Shown here: piece after piece, positions 11,294-22,765 of the stretch
Numbering within the stretch: the stretch's first letter is position 1
Layout: each line of letters begins with the position of its first letter
Origin: Alitta virens
Lineage: Eukaryota; Annelida; Polychaeta; Phyllodocida; Nereididae
Direction: 5' to 3'
DNA: 64,000 nucleotides
Assembly: GCA_932294295.1 (NCBI GenBank)
Contig: OW028584.1
Coordinates: 23,095,638-23,159,637 of the forward strand
The notes under the pieces: generated by a model
The model's input: only the letters and a program-made list of their open reading frames with translations
What the model was told of the DNA's origin: nothing
The model's database searches: none
Position numbers and translations under genes: made by a program

Positions 11294-14200
11294 ACTCATC
11301 ACAATAATTCTCTGTGTTCAAAATGTCAACGTATGAAAATGCATGATTTCTTTTTATAACACACAAAATAGTGCAGCTATGCTTTTTTTTTTTTACATTT
11401 TAGGGCCGATATGGTAATGTTTTTTGGTTTTTTAATAGTCCAAGGCTATACGGATATTTTTGAAATATATTTCGGGAATGACATCAAAATTATTGTTGCA
11501 AGGTTTCTTAACATCCACATTTTTTACTTTGCAACGTGACGTTCTATTCATTTAAAAAGAAAAAGGTGAAGTGAAAAATCATCGCCCTTACAAATTTACA
11601 CTTTCCACCCCCCTTCCTATAAAAATTCCAAATCTTCGTCACTGCAGACTTTAAGTTAATGGCTTTAATCATCCGGGAAGTTGGCATTTTTGTGCTAATC
11701 TGCCATTTTTATACAAGTATGGTCGAAAAACAGGACATTTATTTGTTAATCCTACTACTGCTTGGGGATGCCACATAGGGTCATACGTATACACGTGTCG
11801 ATTAGGCAAGAGCACGTCTCTGTATAGTACCAAGGCTTGATAGGAAATTGTGTGTAAAACTGGAGACACCATCATTTAAAGTTTTATTGGACTGTGGAAA
11901 AATCCTTTTTGTTTTTCATATTTTGAACTTTAATGGTGTCACAGGTCAATACTTGCTCTGCAGACAGTGCAGTTGTAGACACCACGAAGTTCAATGTTCT
12001 GACATTCTTTTGTTCCCACATACAGGGCGTGTAAGTTGATTTTTCTCTTGTGCCTTCGAGAGCAGGAAAAAACTACTTCCGTCATTGAAATAGCATGGAG
12101 GGGGCTGAATAAGGATGGATCACTACTATTTTGGTTGCCGAAGAAAAAGCTACTTTTAAAGCAAGGCCTATGCCTAAAATTAGAGCTTTAGGCCGCTTGG
12201 AATTAGAGCAATGGACCGTGAAGTTAGGCGAGTAATCGACCACTAATAATCTTGTTTATTTACGTGCTATTTTGACAAACATTGACCAGTGAGTGATAGA
12301 TACGTCATGAAAACGCTATTCCTGGTTCTTCTGAGGACTTATACAAGTGTTATTCCATTGAAAAATATCCGATTGTTCATATTTTGTCTTGTCCCCTCGC
12401 TCGCCTAATTCAGATATGGCAGCTTTGGTTCCCAAAAGTAAGGCAACAGCTTAGATTACAATACAAATCGATGCTATTTTGGTCGTAACTTATAATACAT
12501 AAAGTAGAACAGCAGCTTGCAGGAAATTGTAAAATGCAAATATGTTGGATGGCCGCAGAATATGTTGGATGGTTGCAGTGAATGATGTACAATGTGGAGA
12601 ATATAAGCAATGGTGGATGGTGTGTCGTCCAACATAGAGTTTTGTTGGATGAAGAAAAAGTATATAAATAAAATAATTTTCCTCATCCCACAAAACTAAA
12701 TCATGTTGGACTCCTCCTTATCCATTATTTTAGTTTGTTAATCAGATTTTTATTATCACTCTAGTCATTGCTATTTATAAAATTAAAATAAGTAGATATG
12801 GCAATTTTAAAGATAGAAAAATACATATGCCAGTGTAGTTTTATATTCGCTTTATTTTAACCTCTTTACACAGAGTTTCACTGTATTTTGTTTGGGTATA
12901 TTAGCTTATATTATCATAAAGATAACAATAAAAAAAATATAATATGGACAGAAAAATGTTTCTATGGACAGTTAATCTGTTGATGTCTGGTTTCACTTCA
13001 ATGGGCAGCTAAATATAGATGAGCTGGGTAAAGTCACAGATGCAACTCACCCTACAACAATTATACATTTTTGGATGATATTCTTATGATGATTCAATAT
13101 TAAAACATTACACTCTAGCCCAGATAAATTAATACATTACAAAAAATAAATAAATAATTTGTTTTTTCTACACTAGAAACTACGTTTAATATTGCCTCAA
13201 CATTGTCGCGATGAGTTTGTGAAATATTTCTCAGTTGACTATATATAGCTTTTTTAGCATATCAATTTCTATTAAACAGGATTTAAATTTACACATATAT
13301 GATTATTGAGAAGGAAATATCTGAGTAAAAAGCAAGTAAAATGCATTGTTATCTCCGAGAAGGCCATGAAAATTCCGAATTTGCCTGTACTTTATCATTT
13401 CACATTGTGTTCTTTGGTCTTTCAAATATTTCTAAAACAGCTCAAATCTCATGGAAATTAGCCTGAAAGGCTTTTGAAAATTCTAACATTTTCACATGTT
13501 TTCCATGAAATCCCTTTAAAATTTCAGAGTCTTCAGTCGTGAAATAGAAAGGCTTTTGTTCTGAAAAGTTAATCTTCATCTATTAAATAAGGTTTTTTCG
13601 TTTTTGATTCATTATTTCCATGTCTGGTTGAAGTCTCAGAAGCATTATTGGATGTTTTAATTAGGCATGGAAGGAAATTAATCTTAATCATTGTAGCAGT
13701 TTCTTATTTAGTTTGATGAAGATGCATAATCCTACTTAGGGCTTAGTTAGTTTAAGCAACAGTGAAATTATATTGAATAAAATTTCAGCAACAGTAGCTC
13801 TTGCAAGGCTTTGAATTTGATTCCCACACTGAATAGAAAATCTCTCACTGCTAAAAAATGAGGTATTATTATTATTATTATTACCATCTGTATTCGTACT
13901 TATTAGTACACATTTGAATATAAATTGGTGTATATATACATAATTGCAAAGATTTTGGTTTCAATTACAGCATAAAAAGTTCATCAGTTCTTTAAATTCG
14001 TACATGTTAAATATACTGCAATAGATGACGTTCAGGTTAGACCTATGTATATTTTTCCTCTCGAATGAGTGAAGTTTACCACAGTGTGGACCATTATCCC
14101 ATCATTACAATTACCATGCCAGTGTTCATTATGTTCTTTATTTATCTATTTTTTTTTTTTTTTTTTTTTTGCAGGCTTCCATCATTTTTGCTCTCTCAAA

Positions 14201-14680
14201 GCCAAATTCTACAATCTGTTGCCTAGATACTCCCACCCTGTGTGCATGTGTATGGATGAACAATTGTTTGTTTCTGATCGTTTTACATTATCCTCCTGTA
14301 CCGTTCTCCTTATGCAAACAATTTTACGTGATTTTGTGTCTTTTTTCGCCCCGAGTTCAACCATATGGTCTCAAATTTCAGTGCTTACCCTAAAAGAGCT
14401 GTGTTTCCACTATACATGGCAACCACTTTGAATGGGTAACAAGAATTTGCCATTATGTATAAACATAAAGACAAAATATTTTATATCAAATTTGGGTCTG
14501 CTGGACTATGGGTGCCTCCTAAAAATCCTGAATGTTGAATAGGTTGAACAATGGGTCACTAATGAAAAACAAGATACAAGGGTAGCAAAATATTGACTTC
14601 TTGACCATTTGGTGCTGATGCTTCATAAAATAATTCCATGCAATTTCATTGAGTGTCTTTTTTTCTCTCGTTGTACAATG
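11294..14680. other. no recognisable gene
   Basis: AT-rich DNA. Visible items are a short ATGTTGGATGG-type repetition at 12541-12660, a (TAT)n run near 13864-13883 and a T run at 14149-14170. Open frames are short and look non-coding. Confidence 0.5.
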
Positions 14681-14685
14681 AATCG

Positions 14686-14830
14686 TACCTCAGTTATAGA
14701 CTTAGAAACTGAACTCCAGGGGACATCATGTGAATGCAGAACTTTCATTGGTTGAGGGATTGCTTTAACCGACCTGAATTCACATGATGTCATCTGGAGT
14801 TTAGTCTCCAAGTCTATGAGCTCAGTTGTA
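14686..14830. mobile_element. MITE family M2, copy 1
   Basis: Foldback element. The left arm reads TATAGACTTAGAAACTGAAC then TCCAGGGGACATCATGTGAA; the right arm is its imperfect inverted complement (TTCACATGATGTCATCTGGA, then TCCAAGTCTATGA). TA dinucleotides stand at both ends (14686-14687 and 14829-14830). It shares arms with copies at 17.2 and 25.4 kb. It has no coding capacity. Confidence 0.75.
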
Positions 14831-14930
14831 AACTGGACATAAAATGTACAGGAGGGCAAAAGCCACTGATGTTTTCAGGCTACATATTTCTAGCTGTGCG
14901 TGTGATCAGAGGGAATGTTAAGTGAAACAA

Positions 14931-16063
14931 ATGCTATGTTTTTATTGCAATTTACACATACGTACAGGGTGCGGCATAAAAACTTGCACCAGCAGCTACT
15001 GCTACCTTTTCTGTTATTATCTCATGTGATAATCATCACATGCAGCTGCAGTCATGCACACGAAAGTAATTATAGTCCTACATTATCTTCGTTAATATAT
15101 TTTATTGTTTCCTCACAAATTATTGATAATATGGATCTAAATATAGCACATGCACACTTATCACACCTTCTGGTCATTTTTACCTCGGCCTTTGCTATAC
15201 AAGCACTAGATTATGTCACCGATCATACAAATATATTACAGTCACCTTTGTTGACCTTTGCCACCAAAAACAGGACAAGTAGATTCATTTTTAATAAGAA
15301 GGTAGACCATTGACACCTTTGAGGTGGAAAGTGCCATTTTGGATTCTGATCAATTTTCTTTCTTTTCTGTCTTAATAACGGGTCCATCTTCCTGAAAATC
15401 ATGTGATTTTTTTCCAGATTAGTTGTAGATTCAAAAAGTCCCTCTGGAATAACATTATATATCTCTGTTTTAACTTTATGACCTTGCTGGATCAAAACTG
15501 AAACCAACCTTCTTATCATCTAATACCATAATATACATATGCTTGTATAGAAAACACTGAAGGAGCATTCTCTGCAAATATTATATTTTTGGTGGCTTCA
15601 GAGGTGTATTAACTAGGAAATCTCTAATTTGTAAACATTTCTTCAACTAGAGACACCATGCAAGCTGACAGAAGTCTAACTTCTGTGACATGTGTCTCTC
15701 AGAACAAGCCCTGCAGCATGCACCCTCTCAATAATTCAGACACTGATATTGTCTGACATAACAAGATCAAAAATATCACAATGACCAATTGCTTATACCC
15801 CTGACTAAATGTGGCAAAACTTTAAAAGACCTCATAAGCATTTGAGTAACCTAGAGCTATCACCAAAGAGGAGAAGCCCAGTGCAAGTTTTTAGGCCGCA
15901 CCCTGTAGATGTACTTAGCTGTATTAAAATGCAATTAAAAAATGCTGTGTTTTTATTGCAATCTACACATACGTAGATGAACTTAGCTGTATTAAATTGC
16001 AATAAAAAATGCTATGTTTTTATTGAAATTTACACATATGTAGATGTAATTAGCTGTATTACA
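14931..16063 (+). repeat. tandem array of a 67-bp unit, first unit interrupted by a transposon
   Basis: Three units begin ATGCTATGTTTTTATTGCAA or close variants, at 14931, 15942 and 16009. Each continues with TTTACACATACGTAGATG and a TTAGCTGTATTA block. The first unit is split exactly at its CGTA|GATG site by the 941-bp element at 14965-15905. Confidence 0.85.
14963..15907. mobile_element. non-autonomous DNA transposon with 25-bp inverted ends and TA duplication
   Basis: The ends are CAGGGTGCGGCATAAAAACT (from 14965) and its near-perfect inverted complement, reading AGTTTTTAGGCCGCACCCTG to 15905. TA flanks each side (14963-14964, 15906-15907). Neighbouring tandem units show the uninterrupted site with a single TA, so the TA is a target-site duplication. 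This is the rule for Tc1/mariner-type transposons, whose ends often begin CAGGGTG. The interior has no frame resembling a DDE transposase, so the element is probably mobilised in trans. Confidence 0.88.
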
Positions 16064-16630
16064 GGGGGACGGACGAAATGACTATATTAATCAGTATGCA
16101 TATAATGAAAAGGTAAAAAAAAAAATGCATATTCAGTAAAGCGTGTTTACAAAGCATTTTCCACTAGGTTATCTATCAAACTGGTAGCTAGCATTGCAGG
16201 CATTATAATCTCGTCTATTTACAGCAACATGCATATATTCATGACCACATCCAGTAAACAACAGTGATGAATTTTCTCATTAAACATGTGATATTATGGT
16301 AAACCAGTAATGTAAAGCCAACATCTAGCCAACAAAGAAACTGCGATGCAACTATCTCATATTACGTAGTTTACCTTTGCTGCTGATGAGGGAAAAATTG
16401 ATTGGGCAGTTGTCCTGCAAAGATAATTTGGTTTGGATCTCTCCAAAGACTTAGGTAATTAGTGCAAAATATGTTGCGATTTTCTGATTTCCCTCGATAG
16501 AAGAACTATACTAGTTTGGACACGCATGAGACAATTCCTGAAAATATATTATATATTAACCAATTTTTATATTATATTTGAGGTTTTCAATTCAGTTACA
16601 CACCAGTTTTGTTATGTTACCATTTTGATG
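16064..16630. other. no recognisable gene
   Basis: AT-rich DNA with no open frame of note and no repeat that I recognise. Confidence 0.45.
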
Positions 16631-16960
16631 TATAGTTAGTTTCATAAGATATGGTTGAAACTGATCAGCTGTAGCAACCTATTCCTGGCTAAAGCCAGCC
16701 ACTTCTGTCTACTTCTACCTTATAGTTGGCTTAAACTACCACCACTAAAAAAAATAGAAACCTTGGTAAATGTAAGAAATTTATCTTATATCATAAATAT
16801 GTATGTGCAATACCCATGCATCTTTTCAACAAAAGATGGTGCTACATGTAGTTTAAGAGCCAGCTTTAGCCAGACATTTCCGTTTAGTGGCATGTAGCAT
16901 CGTATAGCAAAATATGTCTAGGTTCAATTTGACAGGCCGTTTTTAATGAAACTAACTGTA
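16631..16960 (+). mobile_element. MITE family M1, copy A
   Basis: Inverted ends are TATAGTTAGTTTCATAAG on the left and the complement of TACAGTTAGTTTCATTAA on the right, with TA at each edge. It aligns with copy B at 28130-28443 over nearly its full length, including GCTGTAGCAAC, CTTCTGTCTACT, GGTAAATGTAAGAAAT, CCGTTTAGTGGCA and GGTTCAATTTGACAGGCCG. It contains internal complementary blocks (GGCTAAAGCCAGC and GCCAGCTTTAGCC). Confidence 0.85.
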
Positions 16961-17234
16961 TACATCCTCAAGTTTCGTAACCATCAAAATAATTTGCATG
17001 GTTAAATTAATTAGATGTGACAGAATTTTACTTTAATATTGCACAACATGGTTCTGTCTAATTTGTTGGGGAATTATGAAATGAAACCGGTCAAAGAGTA
17101 CTCGTTACATTATTTAATATGCAGTGGCGATTCCTCAGGAAGTTGAGAAAGACTCATGTTTGAACTGATCTGCTAGTGGGTTAAGCATGCCATGATCACT
17201 TTAAACCTTTCACCTGACAACTTTTCTTGAACAT

Positions 17235-17361
17235 TACAGCCAATTTCATTGATTTGGAAACTGAACTCCAGCGGACGTCAGTCCCTCAGCCAATAGGAGT
17301 CCTGTTGGTTTCACACGACGTCCTCTGGAGTTCAGTTTCAAAGTCTATGAAATTGGCTGTG
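17235..17361. mobile_element. MITE family M2, copy 2
   Basis: The left arm is TACAGCCAATTTCATTGATT, then TGGAAACTGAACTCCAGCGG. The right arm is the inverted match, CCTCTGGAGTTCAGTTTCAA then AGTCTATGAAATTGGCTG. The left edge is TA and the right edge TG, consistent with a decayed TA duplication. The loop between the arms is about 40 bp. Confidence 0.82.
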
Positions 17362-17816
17362 ACCAAGTGGACTGCCAGGCACCTGCTGTTTTGCATTAGC
17401 CAAGTGCTAGCAGTTCACGGAAGACACTTTCTAGGAATAGCCGCCACAAAATACAGGTCTAAATCCTGGAATTCAGAGAATCATATTACAAGAGCTTAAT
17501 TTCTTCCTCTCCTAACAGTGCATCCCATTCACCTGAACTTCTTTTGCGCAACATTTCCCTTTTTCAGGAATTCTGTTCAACTTAAAATTAGTAAAATAGG
17601 TTATGGTAAAGGTACGTGTATCTCTGATTATTATTAAAAAAATTTGAAGATTATATCACTCATGCATCAGGTTTAGTTCTCAAAGATTTGCGTCATTTTC
17701 ACTAAATTTATCTAGTTCTCCAAACCAATGCGTCAAAATCTTTGTGTAATAACTTCCTTACCTAATTTGCTATTGCTTTAAAAAAATTCCTTCCTTTCTA
17801 TGTGATGTATTTGTTT

Positions 17817-19140
17817 ATAGATAGATAGATAAATCTTATTTGACCATACAGAGTCAGTTTTGACCCATTCATCATAAACAAGGTACATAGAATGCACAAT
17901 ACATTGTTAATACAGACATAAAAATTACATATATTAAATATACTAACTAAATACTACTTCCAGAACTACTGATCCAAATATTATATATCTCATTTTCTAT
18001 ACTATAGCATCACAGTGAACACATCTCATAATACTGAATATCATAATACTGAAAAATAAAATAATATTATATAAAATAAATCACAGTCTCATAGTAGCTG
18101 TTATATATTGCCTAGCACCAGGTTTATTGCGCCATCCAAAATTTTTAACATTTTGCTAAATTACATGAGGGTTATAGGCCTCATTGTCCAAGATTTCAAA
18201 ATGTCAGTTTATCAAATCACATGGGTTAGCACCGAATGATAAATGTCCGCATTGACATATGTATATTTCTATATATATTGTAGGCTGTTTTACCTTGTAT
18301 GACTGAATTAAAACATAGTTAAGCCCAACATTGTGTTTGGAATTTTTACACCTGCCACACATGGCATGGCAGAGTGTCACACATAGTTTCCATATAACAG
18401 GTAACTGTCAAGCACATAGTACATAGAATAAACAAAAGAACATAGAAAACGCAGAATAAACAAAAGAATAGTGACAGTTGCAAAAACATTTACATTAATG
18501 TTTTCTAACAATGCCCAAATTTTGGCTAATGTACCAACTTTATTGTTTTGTAGCTGATTCAAATTATTAAGTTGTGTTTTGTCATATAGTGTGACAATAA
18601 TTTTAGATTTAGTTTGTGTATGAGTCTGGTCATGCGTTACTTTCATAATTATTTATTATTCTAATTTTTGATTACTTTACAGTTTGATAGGTTTCTCTTG
18701 TTAAAACACAGTGAAATAAATTTACCTAGTGCATCAGTAACTAATTTTTCTCTACTAGACATGATTTTTATAAATTTATCCTCATGGTTCAGGTGTATCC
18801 TTCATTATTATACAGGGGACATGTTAGAAGAAAATGCTGTTCTGTTTCAATTTCTCTTGTGTTGCAGTGTATACATAGTCTTTCCACTATAGGTGTTTTT
18901 GGTTCAGCATAGCGGCCTGTTTCTATCGCAAGGTTATGTGAACTTATTCTAAATTTTGCTAGTGCTAGTGCATGATTTATGTTTGTTGGGGTGAAAATAA
19001 AAATTTCATCTGTGTTATGTATTTGTTGTAAGGTAATTTTAATGAATTCTGTATAGAGGCTTTCTTTAATTAGTATTGTTTATATCTACAGTACCATTGA
19101 AAATTTTTTTTGGGAAATTACTTAATTCGCACTTATCATG
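17817..19140 (-). mobile_element. LINE 3' end
   Basis: On the minus strand a broken C-terminal coding piece (19140-18661) is followed by an AT-rich 3' region of about 840 bp, ending in AAATAAGATTTATCTATC and a short (TATC)n tail at 17817-17832. A simple-repeat tail right after an A/T-rich signal is typical of several LINE clades. RT and endonuclease are absent, as in a 5'-truncated insertion. Confidence 0.8.
18661..19140 (-). pseudogene. LINE ORF2 C-terminus with zinc motif (broken)
   Basis: The frame from about 19083 reads TILIKESLYTEFIKI, later AKFRISSHNLAIETGRY, then LCIHC (a CX2C pair) and EQHFLLTC (HX4C), and stops at 18789-18791. The remaining tail (HEDKFIKIMSSREKL, LGKFISLC) continues in another frame to a stop at 18661. 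Upstream, DKCELSNFP and FNGTVD are readable one frame away. The layout matches the C-terminus of the LINE at 1-1749 (RFRLSSHNLNIELGR, CX2C, HFLTIC), so the two are related families, but the sequences differ clearly. Confidence 0.85.
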
Positions 19141-19598
19141 TCAACATTTAATATTTATCTAAAGGCAAGGATGTCTGTCTACTATTTATGTTGATTCTGT
19201 TTTATGGGAGGGGGGGGGGGGGCAGAGATCTGAAACAATTACTATGGGCTTAATTGTGAAGTTTTCTTGAAATTGAGGTGTTCTCGAGACAGCACAAAGT
19301 CTCATAGCATTAACAATGCTACCTTAAATGAAGTAAATTAAATGTTTTTATTTTTGTACATATTTAAAGGGCATTTGCCTGTAACTTTATAAATAAAGTA
19401 CATAAATGAATAATATTAACATTTACAACATTGCATGGCTTAAATGAGAAATTATACCTGCAGCAGGTCTTCAAATGTATATGAGGCTGACATCAAACAT
19501 ACTCAACATACAAGATACCCAGTGACCTGTTATAATAAAAAAATCCATTAAAATTAACCAATTGAATGAGTGGTCCAGTCCATTGCTCATCAAGAAGC

Positions 19599-19632
19599 AA
19601 TAAACCCCTGGGGTGGCCTGCGAATTAACTTT
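19599..19632 (-). repeat. inverted mate of the 34-bp block at 11.26 kb
   Basis: AATAAACCCCTGGGGTGG followed by CCTGCGAATTAACTTT is the exact complement of the block at 11260-11293. The flanks are unlike. Confidence 0.6.
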
Positions 19633-21051
19633 ATGGCATTTCCCCAATCACAGGTTGAATTCTTGGGACTGGAAATGGCATCTGCTTGACCATGGAGCCA
19701 CCAGCTCCTTGACTTAACCATGTTAACTGTAGCCATGAAAAGAGTAAAGCAAAACAGATTTCTACTATCTAAAAATCATGCTCAGGATGTCAGAAGGAAA
19801 AAGTATATAATATGTATATTAAATACAATGACGTACACATTTTCGGAAATATTGTTAATGTAATGAATTCATGGAAACCTTCAATAAGGGTTTTCTACTT
19901 CTTTACCTGTATATTGTACTTAATTACTTAAATACCTCACTAACAGAAAAAATAAATATGTATAGCAAAAGATACTCATGTATGCGTAAAGCCTGATAGT
20001 CGCCTCAACAAAAACTATTAAAAAAAAACACACAAAAAACACTCGTGTTTGATACTGGTTCAATTCACAGAAGCCCTACTGAGTCAAAAACATGAATGTA
20101 ACAGTGTACTATGATAACTAAAGCTTTTGACCAGAGGTTAGAAAACGCAACCTGTTGATTCTTGGGCACTACTCACGAGGTATAATAAGTATGCTATAAT
20201 GACTGAAATAAAGTATGAAAGCATAGAAGGGACATCGCGTTGCGTGTGGTTCGGAACGCGCCCAAATCGCTTACTAATTTTAAGTGAACTGCGCTCTAAT
20301 TTTGCAGTTCGTGTGAACTGTGTGCTAATTTTGCTTGAACTGTGTGCTAACTGAGCACTCAGTTACAGTTATATAGCTTGTCTGCATGCCTTATCTGGCA
20401 CTTGGTGCACATTTTCTGGCCAATGACATCATTAATGAGCACAAAGCAAGTGCGAAATGAGGTCAAAATTAGCTCAAAATTAGGTCAAAATTTGCTCATA
20501 ATGAACGCAAATTCCAAGCTCATTCAAGCCGGACATCTCTGGAGATACATGATACCCAGCTAAACTGAAGCCCCACTTAATTACGAATGTGGTTTATACT
20601 GTGAATTACAGTCTTACATACTTGTTTATGTTAATTTATAAAATAAGAATTTGATATATCAGTCATTATAGCTTACTTATACCCTGATAGCATATTAGGT
20701 CTGGTCCACATTGCTTATTTTAGTTATTTTAGGTACGAGTAGTGCTGCATATGTTTGCAAATCAAGATCTATGATTTTTCTGGGTTCCATTGCATTTGTA
20801 ACATTGATTTAGTGTGGCATTGTCTCCTGAGCATTTCTTTTCTTTTCTTTTTTCGTTTGTTTAGTTTTTTTCTGTTCATCACTTGTCAGAGAGTGACAGC
20901 AGATATTTTGCCCGGGATCCACCTCCATTTCCCCTAAGTATGCTCAGTCACAATGCTGCCTTTTTCTTTCGCTGTCAGAATCTCATTACTTGAGATACAA
21001 AGTAGTTTTCGGCTGACATTTATGGCCAGTGGTATTGAAGTAGAACAGAAC

Positions 21052-21082
21052 TCACAGACTTGGAAACTTCTCTCCAGAGTTT
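21052..21082. mobile_element. MITE family M2, single-arm fragment
   Basis: CAGACTTGGAAACTTCTCTC followed by CAGAGT matches one arm of the M2 elements. No opposing arm was found nearby. Confidence 0.45.
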
Positions 21083-22445
21083 AACGTTTTTTGAAGTTTT
21101 TTTAAATTTCTTTCATGACACATAATTCATACAATTTTACACTGATACAATACATTCAATAGTTAAGTATATACATAATAATTATAATTCGTTCAGCATC
21201 AAGAAGGGAAACGACAGAGTTTCATAAAACTAGAGAGAGAGAGAGAGAAATGCATTTATTCCAACCATAATCATAATCATTTTTACAATAAGAGTATTTG
21301 CATACAATAAGTTTAAATATGGTGTTGGAGACAGACATTTTGGCATACAGCCGCTAGCATGTCTGCCACCAGGGGATTTCATTTGAAAGTACATAACATT
21401 AGTAAATACATCATAATCTATGTATGTGCTCTCTAAACAGCCAGCAACGTTTTTAATTTGTTACAATAAATGCGTTCAGTACCCTTGCGAAAACTTAGTT
21501 ATAATCAACGAAAGTAATACATGCAAAACCTGTTTTGAATGTATTGATATACAAATGTCATGTTTCTTACAAACATTGGTTATATTGCGACGTAATAATA
21601 TCGATTTGTCAACAGGTGGCTCTGCAGGTCATAATAAGTGGCCATGATGAATCGGTGATGACAAGGCAAAAAATGGCAGAAATTAACATTGGAAAGATAG
21701 AAAACAAGTTTCATGAGAAAATATGACCCAAGATCGAATGGATATTATGTGTACTATTACTTTAATAATAAACTTAATGTTAATTGAAACAATGGGTAAC
21801 ATTATCATTTTTGTTGAGACACTATATTGTAATAAAATACATTACATAGCGTTATATAAGTGAAACAAGCATAACAGGTGTTTAAGTGCAGTTGCACATA
21901 GTTGTTACTTAAGCAAGTCATTTCCTGCAACGTATTCATTTCCTGTCTAATGAAAAGACGCGCCTATAGTCAGGTGATTTTCATTACATCACCCATCTAG
22001 AGTTTTGTGAATTCGGCGATCGCTTTTGGTGAATTCGGTGCGTACTTTAATAATGTGGAATAACTTAGCAGCTATATGTGGCAGGCAAACGTTACATACC
22101 TAGTTTTGTTCGCAAATGTAAGCTCTACCAGTGTATGATGTGCAATTATTCTTTTACTGTATTATTATTATTGGAGTAGGGTCAAAACGGCCAACAACCA
22201 GAACGGCCACTCCCCGTGACGACCAACAAGCCAAAACAGCCACCAAATATATCTAGTCATGTATGATTATAGTATTGTTTTCTATGGTTCTATGCTTCCA
22301 CTTTTGTGTTGACATTATACCAATGTATTTTTTAACATTGTATATAAATGTTAGGGTAATCTTTAAAGGTCGATTATTTCATAAATTCCCTGATGAGTGT
22401 ACATGTTATGCCTATCTACAGGAAATTTCTTTTCTTTTCTTTTTG

Positions 22446-22575
22446 GATGAATGTGTACCCTCTACGGACTGCCTTGTCATTGGTGTCGATGCTGAGGCAG
22501 AGTGAAATACCCCACCCGTGACGCCAATGTGCAACATGATTTTGACTCCAAGCCTTATCATTAAAGTTACACTTA
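22446..22575 (+). mobile_element. SINE family 2 body fragment
   Basis: CCTTGTCATTGGTGTCGATG, CTGAGGC and later GACTCCAAGCCTTATCAT match in order the body of the family 2 SINE at 62.6-62.9 kb (minus). The tRNA head is missing. The fragment runs directly into a GATA-type microsatellite. Confidence 0.6.
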
Positions 22576-22765
22576 GATAGATAGATAGATAGATGGATTG
22601 ATAGATGGATAGATAGATGGATGGATAGATGGATGGATGGATGGATAGATGGATGGATAGATGGATGGATAGATGGATGGATGGATGGACGGATGGACGG
22701 ACGGACGGACGGACAGACAGACAGATAGATAGACAGATAGACAGATAGATAGATAGATAGATCTA
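22573..22765. repeat. GATA/GATG/GACG microsatellite
   Basis: Tetranucleotide repeat shifting through GATA, GATG, GACG and GACA variants. It produces a spurious reverse-strand open frame of serine, isoleucine and proline residues. Confidence 0.97.

Larger units (their letters stand above)
19141..22440. other. no recognisable gene
   Basis: Mostly AT-rich DNA. A G run lies at 19206-19222 and (GA)n at 21232-21248. A repetitive stretch with GTGAACTGTGTGCTAATTTT-type words is at 20270-20360. Open frames carry no recognisable domain. Confidence 0.5.

Noticed and set aside
14140..14175. Splice acceptor (T run followed by GCAG at 14171-14174)
   Set aside because: No plausible exon follows and no donor or upstream exon could be matched; long T runs are common here.
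15223..15519. Transposase remnant inside the 941-bp element
   Set aside because: The open frame shows no DDE/D motif or helix-turn-helix; length alone is not evidence.
18377..18646. 89-codon reverse frame as part of the LINE protein
   Set aside because: It lies after the stop that ends the readable LINE tail and is hydrophobic low-complexity sequence; treated as 3' untranslated region.
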